NCBI GenBank assembly: GCA_030550275.1
Contig: JAUQPR010000002.1
Span: 1 to 64,000, forward strand
Length of the DNA: 64,000 bases
Direction: 5' to 3'
Source: Bacteroidota bacterium
Lineage (GTDB): Bacteria; Bacteroidota; Ignavibacteria; Kapaibacteriales; HRBIN21
Of this stretch, positions 53,901-60,329 are shown one piece after another. The first letter of the stretch is position 1, and every line of letters starts with the position of its first letter. A program made the position numbers and the translations under genes. Below the pieces are notes generated by a model. The model was not told where the DNA came from. It saw nothing but the letters and a program-made list of their open reading frames with translations, and searched no databases.

Positions 53901-55621
53901 GCAGCTTCACCATCTGCACGAACCTGATAGATGTGCCGCCGCCGGCATCGGGCGTGGTGACCCTTTACTACACGGTCTTCGGCAACGGTGTGGTACTCTG
54001 CCGTGATTCGGTGCGGATACAGCTTCCGGAGTGCCCACCGCCGCTGGAGCGCTGCTGCCAGCTCCTGCGCCCAACCTTGCAGTCCTCGATCGCCTGGTGG
54101 AGCTACACAGGTACTGTGCTCATCACCGGCTCGGCTGCGGCTGCGCTTCCGCTGCAGCGCTTCTCGGCAACGATTGTGAGCGCACAGCGGAAGGTGGTAC
54201 CGAACATTCTCCCAGCGCCACCGGGCACTTGGCAGCGCATCTTTGGGGATTTCGTCGGGGGTGTTGCCTCGAATCCGCCTGGAGCACTCTCGGTGCTGAC
54301 ACCCTTCAGCCGCGAACTGGTCTGGGACACGGACACGTGCACCCGACAGACCAGCCCCGGTGCCTTCAAGCTCTGGGCACTGTTCCCGCCGCCCCCGAGC
54401 TGGTTGTATAAAGATATCTTGCTCTTTAGCGTGCGCTACAGCTTCACCGATTGCGAGTGCCGCACCTGCGATACGCTTGTGACGTACACGCTGGTGCGCC
54501 CCGGCAAGAAATATCCGCCCTTCCCGTGGGATTTGGCAACGCTGCAGGTGCTCTCGCCCGGCAGAATGGCGCTCCTGAAGCTGCCCTTGCGTAGGGCGGT
54601 CTCGGAGGACAGCACCATAACGGTGGAGCTGACCTCGCTCCATCTGAAGGGTAGCGGTAGATGGAGTCTGCGCTCCCGTGCAGATACGCGGGATATCATC
54701 AGCCCGACTCCAAACGGCTATCTCGTCGTGCTGGGTCCGAAGCCGCCGGGTGCGCTCAACGGCGACGAGCTCGAACTCGAGCTGGAGGGTGAGCTTCCGG
54801 AGCAGCTGACCGTCGAGTACCGCTACTGCACGCAGGAGCCAGGGACAGAGCTCGACTGCAGTGGCATGGAGGAACGGTCTTATGAGCTCGGCTCCATCCG
54901 TGAGGAGCGCAGCGGCATACTGGTCCAGCACGAAGGGCGTGTTGACAAGGTCCGAACCTTCTCGATCGCGATTGTCAACACGGGTGCAGCAGCGCTGCGC
55001 TCTCCTGCCGTGAGCCTGCAGCCGCTCCCACAGCCCGATGGTACAGTTCCGGTGATCATTGCGCAGGGCGCCCCTAATGTGGCAAATCTCACCATCAAGT
55101 GCACCTCCTGCTGCATTGACTATCGAGACGGCTGTCGGTGCAGATGCATAGGGGTCTTCGATGGAACCGTACTGGAGCCAGGTGCAGTGCTCCGTCCGAT
55201 GTACATCACCGTCAGCGGTGCCAAGCAGGAGCTGCTCGATGCCGTTGAGGTCGAATACGAGCTCCTCGAAGGCGATGTCGTCGTCGGGCGCGGGCGCATT
55301 CGGCTGGAGGGCGCCATCTCCGGCATCAAGGGCGATAGCGGCGGAGAAGCTGCCGCCGTGCGCATCAGCTCGCTCTATCCCAACCCGACGGGTGATGCTG
55401 TGACCATCGGCATCACTGCCTCGGCTCCGCTCTCCAACGCCACAGTTCTGCTCTACGACCCGCTGGGGCGGCTGGTAGGCACCCTGCTGGAGGATGCCAC
55501 GCTGCCGGCTGGCACCACGGCTGTGCCCGTCTCGGTCGGGCATCTGCCCTCGGGAACGTACACGGTGGTGCTGCGCAGCAGCGCCGGTACAGCTGCCCGG
55601 CAGATGGTCATTGCGCGGTAG
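50924..55621 (+). CDS. Large secreted protein with DUF11-like repeats and T9SS sorting domain
   Basis: A 1565-residue protein. The signal peptide is MRYSLLRSAAVWSLLAWLA then VASGSAWAQ; a nine-codon longer ATG (50897) is possible. The body consists of successive Ig-like DUF11-type modules (AGTQSATIWDNVPSPLVVHS; NTATLTGQLG; ATITDNLNPNFEYVGNPAFY; NSFTLSGGGVSSPVTSNTV). Many Cys residues are present. A middle part has Cys-rich modules (CPKDTCCPRDVRFDVKCKG). The C-terminal T9SS domain reads ISSLYPNPTGDAVTIGI, then LPSGTYTVVLRSS. It is expected to be a surface-exposed structural protein or adhesin. A clear terminator follows. Confidence 0.88.
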   Translation: MRYSLLRSAAVWSLLAWLAVASGSAWAQNVVQAWDPQGYGFYLKKVVSDTAICSGQTFSYTIYFSLPAGTQSATIWDNVPSPLVVHSVSVSPACGTPTVTAPPPGTGGQVSLVYSSGSIPSGGCSGSMTIVVSFPNGVTCNGTSVRNRVCMTATIQTPSGQGMVEFCTPFVTTTAKASNPWQIEKKVLNGTWGGGNCPWKVVGDTVTYQIYVYKNNPAPCGGYGQLNLVNGVVTDVLPAGAQFISASPSAGVTVSGNTVTWNVGNLSATQPYNSVSVTLKVYYPPAQFPTNSQITNTATLTGQLGSVQQPCGQFQLSSTVCWQKVLPAPPTTQASLFKWGSTNGQPGCAGTYWIQFCNTGNTTLPANSVVIRDTLPTTLTLSSASGSPNLTVNTSGNIVTATLNAPLQPSSCTYVTVNFTISQSATPNSTITNCAYATVQGLTQPLSSCWSFVVNAPAPNPCVWKEICSPQNSYSLGQVIRMRLRVQNIGGLPINGATITDNLNPNFEYVGNPAFYTSNTYTPCNPPIGQGGVTAWTPAPNISVSGQTVTISNVNIPASCQSVFWNGCGMYGNNTVPYYWIEFDVKIRDTAALGNIPNSFTLSGGGVSSPVTSNTVLVLTTGQVGFTLTKEVAPDTSSWASSLNVSPGGTLYYRLRMPLAAGSVPLRHATFVDLLPRDAGTADNRILPNPCQPRGSQFDVTYQASVLTSHPVNWYTNTAATQASATAISTATGSPTLFPTSCGTGTPWTAGASPGAKNLGIYFTTAVGASPVPTVIFQAKAATNASPGQIACNSFAAGGAVRHYLNSSTPQDVAVAPLESGNVCIAIDSTSRCYRATLVPPVVPVGQVQGGCKYTVTVTLSNPGTTPLSGVASSTYGTVSPSSFTVPVGNSTLTLNFIDTPPQNSVACIRFGVSNADGTVSECDSVCFDLPPCPKDTCCPRDVRFDVKCKGKDTAGNQIYYICASGTIPCKATLMVSASEGPLSPSTFSFGPGSFTICTNLIDVPPPASGVVTLYYTVFGNGVVLCRDSVRIQLPECPPPLERCCQLLRPTLQSSIAWWSYTGTVLITGSAAAALPLQRFSATIVSAQRKVVPNILPAPPGTWQRIFGDFVGGVASNPPGALSVLTPFSRELVWDTDTCTRQTSPGAFKLWALFPPPPSWLYKDILLFSVRYSFTDCECRTCDTLVTYTLVRPGKKYPPFPWDLATLQVLSPGRMALLKLPLRRAVSEDSTITVELTSLHLKGSGRWSLRSRADTRDIISPTPNGYLVVLGPKPPGALNGDELELELEGELPEQLTVEYRYCTQEPGTELDCSGMEERSYELGSIREERSGILVQHEGRVDKVRTFSIAIVNTGAAALRSPAVSLQPLPQPDGTVPVIIAQGAPNVANLTIKCTSCCIDYRDGCRCRCIGVFDGTVLEPGAVLRPMYITVSGAKQELLDAVEVEYELLEGDVVVGRGRIRLEGAISGIKGDSGGEAAAVRISSLYPNPTGDAVTIGITASAPLSNATVLLYDPLGRLVGTLLEDATLPAGTTAVPVSVGHLPSGTYTVVLRSSAGTAARQMVIAR

Positions 55622-55645
55622 GCGCGCACGGGCGCGTGTCAATTC

Positions 55646-55689
55646 CCACGCCCGCAGGTGGCACCGGCTGCCTGCGGGCGTGGTGTTTT
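55646..55689 (+). terminator. Rho-independent terminator after the 1565-residue gene
   Basis: A perfect 13-bp stem (CCACGCCCGCAGG with its complement) with a 12-nt loop, followed by TGTTTT. It lies 25 nt after the stop codon at 55621. Confidence 0.8.
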
Positions 55690-55719
55690 GGGGGACTGCT
55701 GCGTAACTTTTCTCCTGAA

Positions 55720-55833
55720 ACGGCGGGGCTGCTGTGGGGAGCTCTCTTTGCCTGGACGGGTTCGCTCGTGCCGGGCATCCTCTCCCACGCACTCTGGGAT
55801 GTGCTCATGTTCGTGCTTGTGCCACTGCAGTGA
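55720..55833 (+). pseudogene. Decayed copy of the CPBP protease 3' end
   Basis: It encodes TAGLLWGALFAWTGSLVPG and ILSHALWDVLMFVLVPLQ, closely matching the last 38 residues of the gene at 48901-49539. There is no start, catalytic glutamate region or promoter. Homology begins abruptly at 55720, the counterpart of 49426. Confidence 0.85.
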
Positions 55834-55854
55834 GAGCAAAGCAGTGCCCGACTA

Positions 55855-56160
55855 CGTAGCTCCGGCGACCCTCCCCACAGTTGAGCTCTCCTCCGCAAAG
55901 GGGCTCGGCTCCTGCTGTATGGGTTCCTGACCGGTCGCGAAGCGCAGCCCTCTCCTGCACCCGACCTACTTGCGCCGCCCGAGTATCCTCAGGATATACC
56001 CGGGCACGAGCGTGGAGCTGGAGCGGCTGCTGCAGTTGCTCGGGAGCGGTCGAATTCGCCCGGCAATCGCCGAGCACCTGCCACTGGCGTAGGCAGCCCG
56101 TGCACACGAGCTCATGGAGGGCTCCCACCACGTCGGCAGGTTGGTGCTGCTCCCTGAAAA
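55855..56160 (+). pseudogene. Decayed copy of the MDR oxidoreductase 3' end
   Basis: One frame encodes ALLRKGARLLLYGFLTGREA. After a one-base shift it continues as LHPTYLRRPSILRIYPG, ELERLLQLLGSGRIRPAIAE and, past an in-frame TAG, RAHELMEGSHHVGRLVLLP. These align with the end of the gene at 49548-50579 (for example LHQTYLRHLTIYGIYLG). The first two thirds of the gene are missing. The frameshift and stop show it is not functional. Confidence 0.85.
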
Positions 56161-56215
56161 TCGAACCGTTCGTCCCGGAAATTCGACCGTTCGTCCCGGA
56201 AATCCGACCGTTCGG
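56154..56215 (+). repeat. Three tandem 21-bp units upstream of leader copy 2
   Basis: Successive units read CCTGAAAATCGAACCGTTCG, CCCGGAAATTCGACCGTTCG and CCCGGAAATCCGACCGTTCG. Copy 1 has two units. The position just before the promoter and the change in number suggest a regulatory array. Confidence 0.65.
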
Positions 56216-56341
56216 CAAATCCCCCCTTGTATGGGCGTGGTGGCGGAGCCGAATTTTGCATCGGGTTGTGTGCACGCTCCTTGACAACTTGGAGGCGATG
56301 GTGTTCTCCCGGCAACGATGTCACCGGTGCACAGGTGCATC
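56206..56341 (+). promoter_or_regulatory. Duplicated promoter/leader element, copy 2
   Basis: Matches 50603-50738 with four mismatches in 136 bp: TTG at 56227, 21-nt spacer, GAATTTTG at 56251, GGAGG and ATG at 56298. It serves the 712-residue secreted protein gene. The remaining 143 bp to ATG 56485 is unrelated to copy 1 apart from a short ATGTTCCACA match (56453 and 50897). Confidence 0.7.
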
Positions 56342-56378
56342 CCTATGCACGCGTCGTGCCACAGGGGTCTGGAGCTGA
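56298..56378 (+). other. Candidate leader ORF, 26 codons
   Basis: It reads MVFSRQRCHRCTGAS, then LCTRRATGVWS. The first 15 codons equal those of the ORF at 50695 and the rest differ. Translation is unproven. Confidence 0.3.
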
Positions 56379-56484
56379 TGCCCTGCCTGCGGTGCTCTTG
56401 GGAACTCGTGTCCTGCTCCTGCGGTATAAGCGCGCGACCGCAAGATGATGGGTATGTTCCACAAGCGCAACATGTACGGCTCCC

Positions 56485-58623
56485 ATGTTCCGCAAGCGCT
56501 CTTCAACGGTACTGCTGGGGCTGCTGCTGTGTGCAGCCTCTGCTGCGGCGCAGGTCAATGTGACGCTGCAGCTTCCCTTCGCGCAGATGCCGGCGCGTGT
56601 GGCGGAGTGGCGCGAGAATGAGTCGCTCATCCGCATCGTGGTGCAGAACACCGGGCGTGAGCAGTACGAGGGGCTCATGCTCTCGGTGGAGCTGAGCAAG
56701 GATGGGCGGCGCATTGCCCGCAGCCGCAATGGGCATCCGGCGCAACCACGGTTTTCCCTGAGACCGGGTGAGACACGCTCGCTCTCCTGGCGCGAGGTCA
56801 TCAGCGAGGAGGCGGTAGAGTACGACGGCTCCATCCGCCAGCAGGTTGCCGCTACTGGAGAGCTGCCCGAGGGGCAGTACCAGTTGTGTGTTCAAGTCCT
56901 GAATGCACAGCTGCGTCCCATCAGCCCTCGACCGTGCGGGTCGTTCGGGATTGTGCTGGCGGACCCGCCGGTGCTGGTGTCGCCAATTGGTGGAGCGCAG
57001 GCATCCCCCACGCCGCTGCTGCAGTGGAGACCGAGCAATCCGCCGGCACCGGGGCTGCAGTACCAGGTGACGGTGAAGGTGCGTTACCGTGGGCAGACAC
57101 CGGCGCAGGCGATGGCGAGCAACCCCGTACGGCTGCAGGCAACCGTGCCCACGACGAGCTACCAGGTACCGCTGACCGAGCAGCTCGGGGTTGACGCAGC
57201 CGACCCCAGCTACGCCGGGCACGTCTGGCAGGTGCAGGCGCTGCTCAATGGGCGTCCCTACGGGCGCAACCGCGGCTTGAGCCAGATCGAGTGGTTCGTG
57301 GTGCCCCCGATAGCGGTAGACACGGTCAAGCCCAGCGGCGGGCGTCCGATTGCGGTGGTGGAGTGGGAGGTGCCGTATGAGGAGATCCATCCCGGGCGCC
57401 CCATCAAGCTGCAGGTGCCGCCGATCCAGGAGGACACGGTGCTGTACGTGCTGCGGGTGCGCGTACCGGAGAAGCTCTCGCTGCAGCAACTGGAGCAGCT
57501 TCGGAAGAACTGGGCACATGAGGTGCGCAAGGAGATCAGCACCATGCGCACGCACCAGGATACCTTCGTGGTGCAGTCCTACCCACCGAAGTATGCGACT
57601 ATTTATGGCGCACCTCAGGACACCCTTAGCGTCGACTACTACGCAGGCGGCTTCTTCCTCTACCGCATGGGGCAGGATACCTTCGGGGTGCAGTACAGGC
57701 CCAAGCCCGGCGGATACTACCTCTACGGCACCCCGCAAGACACGGCGGGCGCTGGAGTGGACAGGACCCGGTACACGGGCGGTTTCTTCCTCTACGCGCT
57801 ACCACAGGATACCACTAAGCCAGCAGAGCTTGTGGACTACTATGTCCCCAACGGCACCCCGCAGGACACCACCGAGCCAGCATCTGCTGCGCGAATCAAC
57901 ATCAAGCCGTTGGGTGACAGAGTGATCGTCGAACCAGCACCTGCAGAGGAGCGGCAGATCGCTTACAATGCAGGTGTGGAGGGAGCGATTATCGCGGAAC
58001 GGAGGGGCAACGTGCTCGTAGTTGGGAACTTCACCCCAACCCACGTTGCGCTACCGATGCCCGAGCTGGAGCTTGACCCTGGCGATGGACCTGTGTGCGG
58101 TATACCAGCGTCTCTTGGGCAAGGGGAAGAGACCGTAAATTCCACCGCCCGCTACACCGGCTATGTGCTCAATCAAGCAATTGCCCCTGGACCCAGGCCC
58201 CTATCGGGGAAAACCTTGGGCGCGGTAACGCGGCAAGCTCCACCTCAAGGGGGTAACCAGAATATGGCTGGTCCTATTAGCCTTCCCCGTCCCTCGGATG
58301 TTGGGATTCCGGAGTTTCGCACGATGCGCCCTGGTAGGGCTGTGTCAGTACCGATTCGAGATGAAATTCGGATTCTGGAGTTATTACGCACGATGCCCCC
58401 TGGTGGAGGTGCTCCAGTGCTCTGGCCCAACGGCAATCCGCCGCGCGATCCGGACTGGCCCTGGGTGGGAGTTATCGGCACCCTTGTGCTTGAAGGCATC
58501 GACGGCGCGCCCGGTCCGGGCAAGCCGCAGAATTGGTGTGGGACGGAGTACATCTGGACCGGACCGCGTCCGAAGAGCCCGAAGGAGCTCATCCTGACCC
58601 CGGTGATCCCAAGACCTCGCTAA
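56485..58623 (+). CDS. Secreted protein with QDT repeats and a GroES-like segment
   Basis: A 712-residue protein with signal peptide MFRKRSSTVLLGLLLCAASA then AAQ. Residues about 25-300 are two or three Ig/FN3-like beta domains (VTLQLPFAQMPARVAEWREN; PVLVSPIGGAQASPTPLLQW). A helical hinge (LSLQQLEQLRKNWAHEVRKE) precedes six short repeats beginning QDT (about residues 358-470). Residues 471-489 read INIKPLGDRVIVEPAPAEE, like a GroES N-terminus. The rest is Pro/Gly-rich with no T9SS domain recognised. It is not a known family as a whole. It shares its leader with the 1565-residue secreted protein and is probably coregulated with it. Confidence 0.8.
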   Translation: MFRKRSSTVLLGLLLCAASAAAQVNVTLQLPFAQMPARVAEWRENESLIRIVVQNTGREQYEGLMLSVELSKDGRRIARSRNGHPAQPRFSLRPGETRSLSWREVISEEAVEYDGSIRQQVAATGELPEGQYQLCVQVLNAQLRPISPRPCGSFGIVLADPPVLVSPIGGAQASPTPLLQWRPSNPPAPGLQYQVTVKVRYRGQTPAQAMASNPVRLQATVPTTSYQVPLTEQLGVDAADPSYAGHVWQVQALLNGRPYGRNRGLSQIEWFVVPPIAVDTVKPSGGRPIAVVEWEVPYEEIHPGRPIKLQVPPIQEDTVLYVLRVRVPEKLSLQQLEQLRKNWAHEVRKEISTMRTHQDTFVVQSYPPKYATIYGAPQDTLSVDYYAGGFFLYRMGQDTFGVQYRPKPGGYYLYGTPQDTAGAGVDRTRYTGGFFLYALPQDTTKPAELVDYYVPNGTPQDTTEPASAARINIKPLGDRVIVEPAPAEERQIAYNAGVEGAIIAERRGNVLVVGNFTPTHVALPMPELELDPGDGPVCGIPASLGQGEETVNSTARYTGYVLNQAIAPGPRPLSGKTLGAVTRQAPPQGGNQNMAGPISLPRPSDVGIPEFRTMRPGRAVSVPIRDEIRILELLRTMPPGGGAPVLWPNGNPPRDPDWPWVGVIGTLVLEGIDGAPGPGKPQNWCGTEYIWTGPRPKSPKELILTPVIPRPR
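57556..57890 (+). repeat. Six QDT-type tandem repeats (19-23 residues)
   Basis: Units begin QDT and most contain a Tyr/Gly/Phe-rich core: QDTLSVDYYAGGFFLYRMG, QDTFGVQYRPKPGGYYLYG, QDTAGAGVDRTRYTGGFFL, QDTTKPAELVDYYVPNGTP. They are degenerate at DNA level, so older than the other repeats in the window. Confidence 0.7.
57895..57951 (+). other. GroES N-terminus-like segment inside a secreted protein
   Basis: In frame, it encodes INIKPLGDRVIVEPAPAEE. Known GroES proteins of Chlorobi and Bacteroidota begin MNxKPLxDRVxxxPAPAEE. The Met codon position is ATC here. The similarity stops right after AEE. This is either an inserted fragment of groES or a striking coincidence. Confidence 0.6.
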
Positions 58624-58641
58624 GCTTCAGCACTACCCAAC

Positions 58642-58683
58642 AAGCGGGCGAGGGGCGCAGCACCCTCGCCCGTTTCCTTTTTG
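58642..58683 (+). terminator. Rho-independent terminator after the 712-residue gene
   Basis: The stem CGGGCGAGGG pairs with CCCTCGCCCG around an 8-nt loop and is followed by TTTCCTTTTT. In the opposite direction the hairpin lies just beyond the SRP RNA 3' end and may also stop that transcript. Confidence 0.85.
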
Positions 58684-58690
58684 CAAGAAG

Positions 58691-58784
58691 CCCCAGCCGA
58701 CCGTGTCGCACCGAAGGCGAGCCGACCGTTGCTTCCTTCCGGACCTGGCGGGGTTGAGCTCCCTCCGGTCGCACGGGGCTGGGG
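58691..58784 (-). ncRNA. ffs: Small (4.5S-type) signal recognition particle RNA
   Basis: The minus strand contains AGGTCCGGAAGGAAGCA, the universal SRP helix 8 core with the GGAA tetraloop. The ends CCCCAGCC and GGCTGGGG pair to close a roughly 94-nt hairpin without an Alu domain. It forms SRP with Ffh for cotranslational membrane targeting. The -7 box at 58790-58797 places transcription start at about 58784. Confidence 0.93.
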
Positions 58785-58789
58785 CAGTA

Positions 58790-58797
58790 CGAAATTA
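58790..58797 (-). promoter_or_regulatory. Promoter TTG-N20-TAATTTCG for the SRP RNA
   Basis: The minus strand has TTG at 58820-58818, a 20-nt spacer and TAATTTCG. It lies inside the 3' end of the peptidase gene, whose TAG stop (58798-58800) directly precedes the box. Confidence 0.6.
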
Positions 58798-60282
58798 CTA
58801 CAGCGCCGACACCTGCGCAAGGCGCCACAGCAGCCGCGCCGCCAAGAGCGCCACACGCGTGAGCTTGTCGTAATCGAGCCGCTCGGCATGGTCGCTGGGA
58901 CGATGGTAGTCCTCGTGCAGCCCGGTGAAGAAGAACACCACCGGAATCCCCCGACGGGCAAAGCTGGCATGGTCGCTTGCCAGGAAGAGTTCGGACTGCC
59001 CGAGTTCGCCCAGCAGGAATGGGCGGCGCAGGCGGCGGTTCTCCTCCTGTAGAAGCTGCGCAAGGTGCTCACCGCGCCAGCCCAGCAGGAGCGAATCCGG
59101 ATGGTTGCGCCCGATCATGTCCAAATTCAGCATGGCGCGGCATCCGGAAAGAGGCAGCGGAGGTGCTTCCACGAACGCCTGCGAACCGAGCAAACCCTTC
59201 TCCTCCCCACTGAAGGCGACAAAAAGGATGGAGCGCAGCGGCTTGACCCGCCCCAGCGCAAGCGCCCGAGCGATGAGCAGCATCCCAGTGGTGCCGGAGG
59301 CGTTGTCGTCAGCGCCATTGTAGATGGAATCCTGCTCCCCCGGACTGCTGTAGGTGCCCACGTGGTCGTAGTGTGCCCCCAGCAGGATGTATTCCTCCCG
59401 GGCGCGCTGCCCGGGGAGCCATCCCACCACGTTGGGCACGCGCACGCGCTCGCGCTCCACGAGCGCAACGCTCAGGTCCACCCGCACCTCGGGCAGCAGG
59501 GCTGGGGTCGGTGCCGTATCCTGCGCGCGGAGCCACTCTCGGAAGGCATCCAGGCTGCCGAAGAGGGCTTCCACGGCGGCGCGCCCGATGGCGTAGGCGG
59601 GCAATCCAGCGGTATCGGCACGGCGGGGCTGCAGCGGGAGCGACCCCCCAGGCAGGCGCGAGAGCGCCGGCCAGGGATAGCCCAGCACCCGTGTCTGCCG
59701 CTCCAGCCGCTCCGGCGATTGCACAAATAGCACCCCTACCGCCCCGAGGCGGCGCAACTGCTTGATGCGCTGCCCAAGGCTGCTGCGGGAGACACCCCCT
59801 GTATCCCCCACGAGCAGCGCAACCGCTCCGCGCAGCCGCTCATCGGCGCGCGGCTCCGCTGCAAGGCTGCCGACGAAGACCACCGGGGCATCCACAACCT
59901 GCCCTGCACGGGTCTGCCCCAGCGGCGTTGCATCGCGCGGAAGCTGGGCTTCCCATTGCTGTGTGCCGCGCCGGATGCGCACCCAGAGGCTCTCCGGGCG
60001 CACATCCACCCGCACGAGCTCGTACCAGTGCAGGTAGCTCTCCCCCAGCGGCTGAATCCCCCAGCGCTGGAAGGCGTGGGCGATGTACTCGGCTGCCCGC
60101 AGAAGCCCCGGGCTGGGCGTATTGCGCCCCTGGAGCTCATCGGAGGCAAGGAACTCCACGAAGCGGCGCGCGCTATCGGGCTGGAGAATCTCCCGCTCTA
60201 CCGAGCGCGGCAGCTCCACGCCGGAGGCACAGCCGTAGAGGGCAACCCCGGCAAGTCCGATGCAGAGCATCCTCCACCGCAT
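58798..60282 (-). CDS. M28 family metallopeptidase, lipoprotein
   Basis: A 494-residue aminopeptidase-type enzyme with lipobox LYGC after MRWRMLCIGLAGVA, so membrane-anchored. The two-zinc site is formed by GAHYDHVG, GADDNASG, FSGEEKGLLGS, NLDMIGR and the late HRPSDHAERLDYDK. A PA-like insert lies between the N-terminus and the catalytic domain (about residues 100-230). ATG 60282 is used; the longer frame lacks a signal. It follows dnaE by 47 nt and ends against the SRP RNA promoter. Confidence 0.93.
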   Translation of the reverse strand: MRWRMLCIGLAGVALYGCASGVELPRSVEREILQPDSARRFVEFLASDELQGRNTPSPGLLRAAEYIAHAFQRWGIQPLGESYLHWYELVRVDVRPESLWVRIRRGTQQWEAQLPRDATPLGQTRAGQVVDAPVVFVGSLAAEPRADERLRGAVALLVGDTGGVSRSSLGQRIKQLRRLGAVGVLFVQSPERLERQTRVLGYPWPALSRLPGGSLPLQPRRADTAGLPAYAIGRAAVEALFGSLDAFREWLRAQDTAPTPALLPEVRVDLSVALVERERVRVPNVVGWLPGQRAREEYILLGAHYDHVGTYSSPGEQDSIYNGADDNASGTTGMLLIARALALGRVKPLRSILFVAFSGEEKGLLGSQAFVEAPPLPLSGCRAMLNLDMIGRNHPDSLLLGWRGEHLAQLLQEENRRLRRPFLLGELGQSELFLASDHASFARRGIPVVFFFTGLHEDYHRPSDHAERLDYDKLTRVALLAARLLWRLAQVSAL

Positions 60283-60329
60283 CCCTTCACCCTCAGCAGT
60301 GGAACAACTCCGTGCGACCGCAATGCTCC

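Noticed and set aside
53873-55792. 639-codon minus-strand frame
   Set aside because: It is antisense to the C-terminal part of the 1565-residue secreted protein, which has a clear T9SS domain and terminator.
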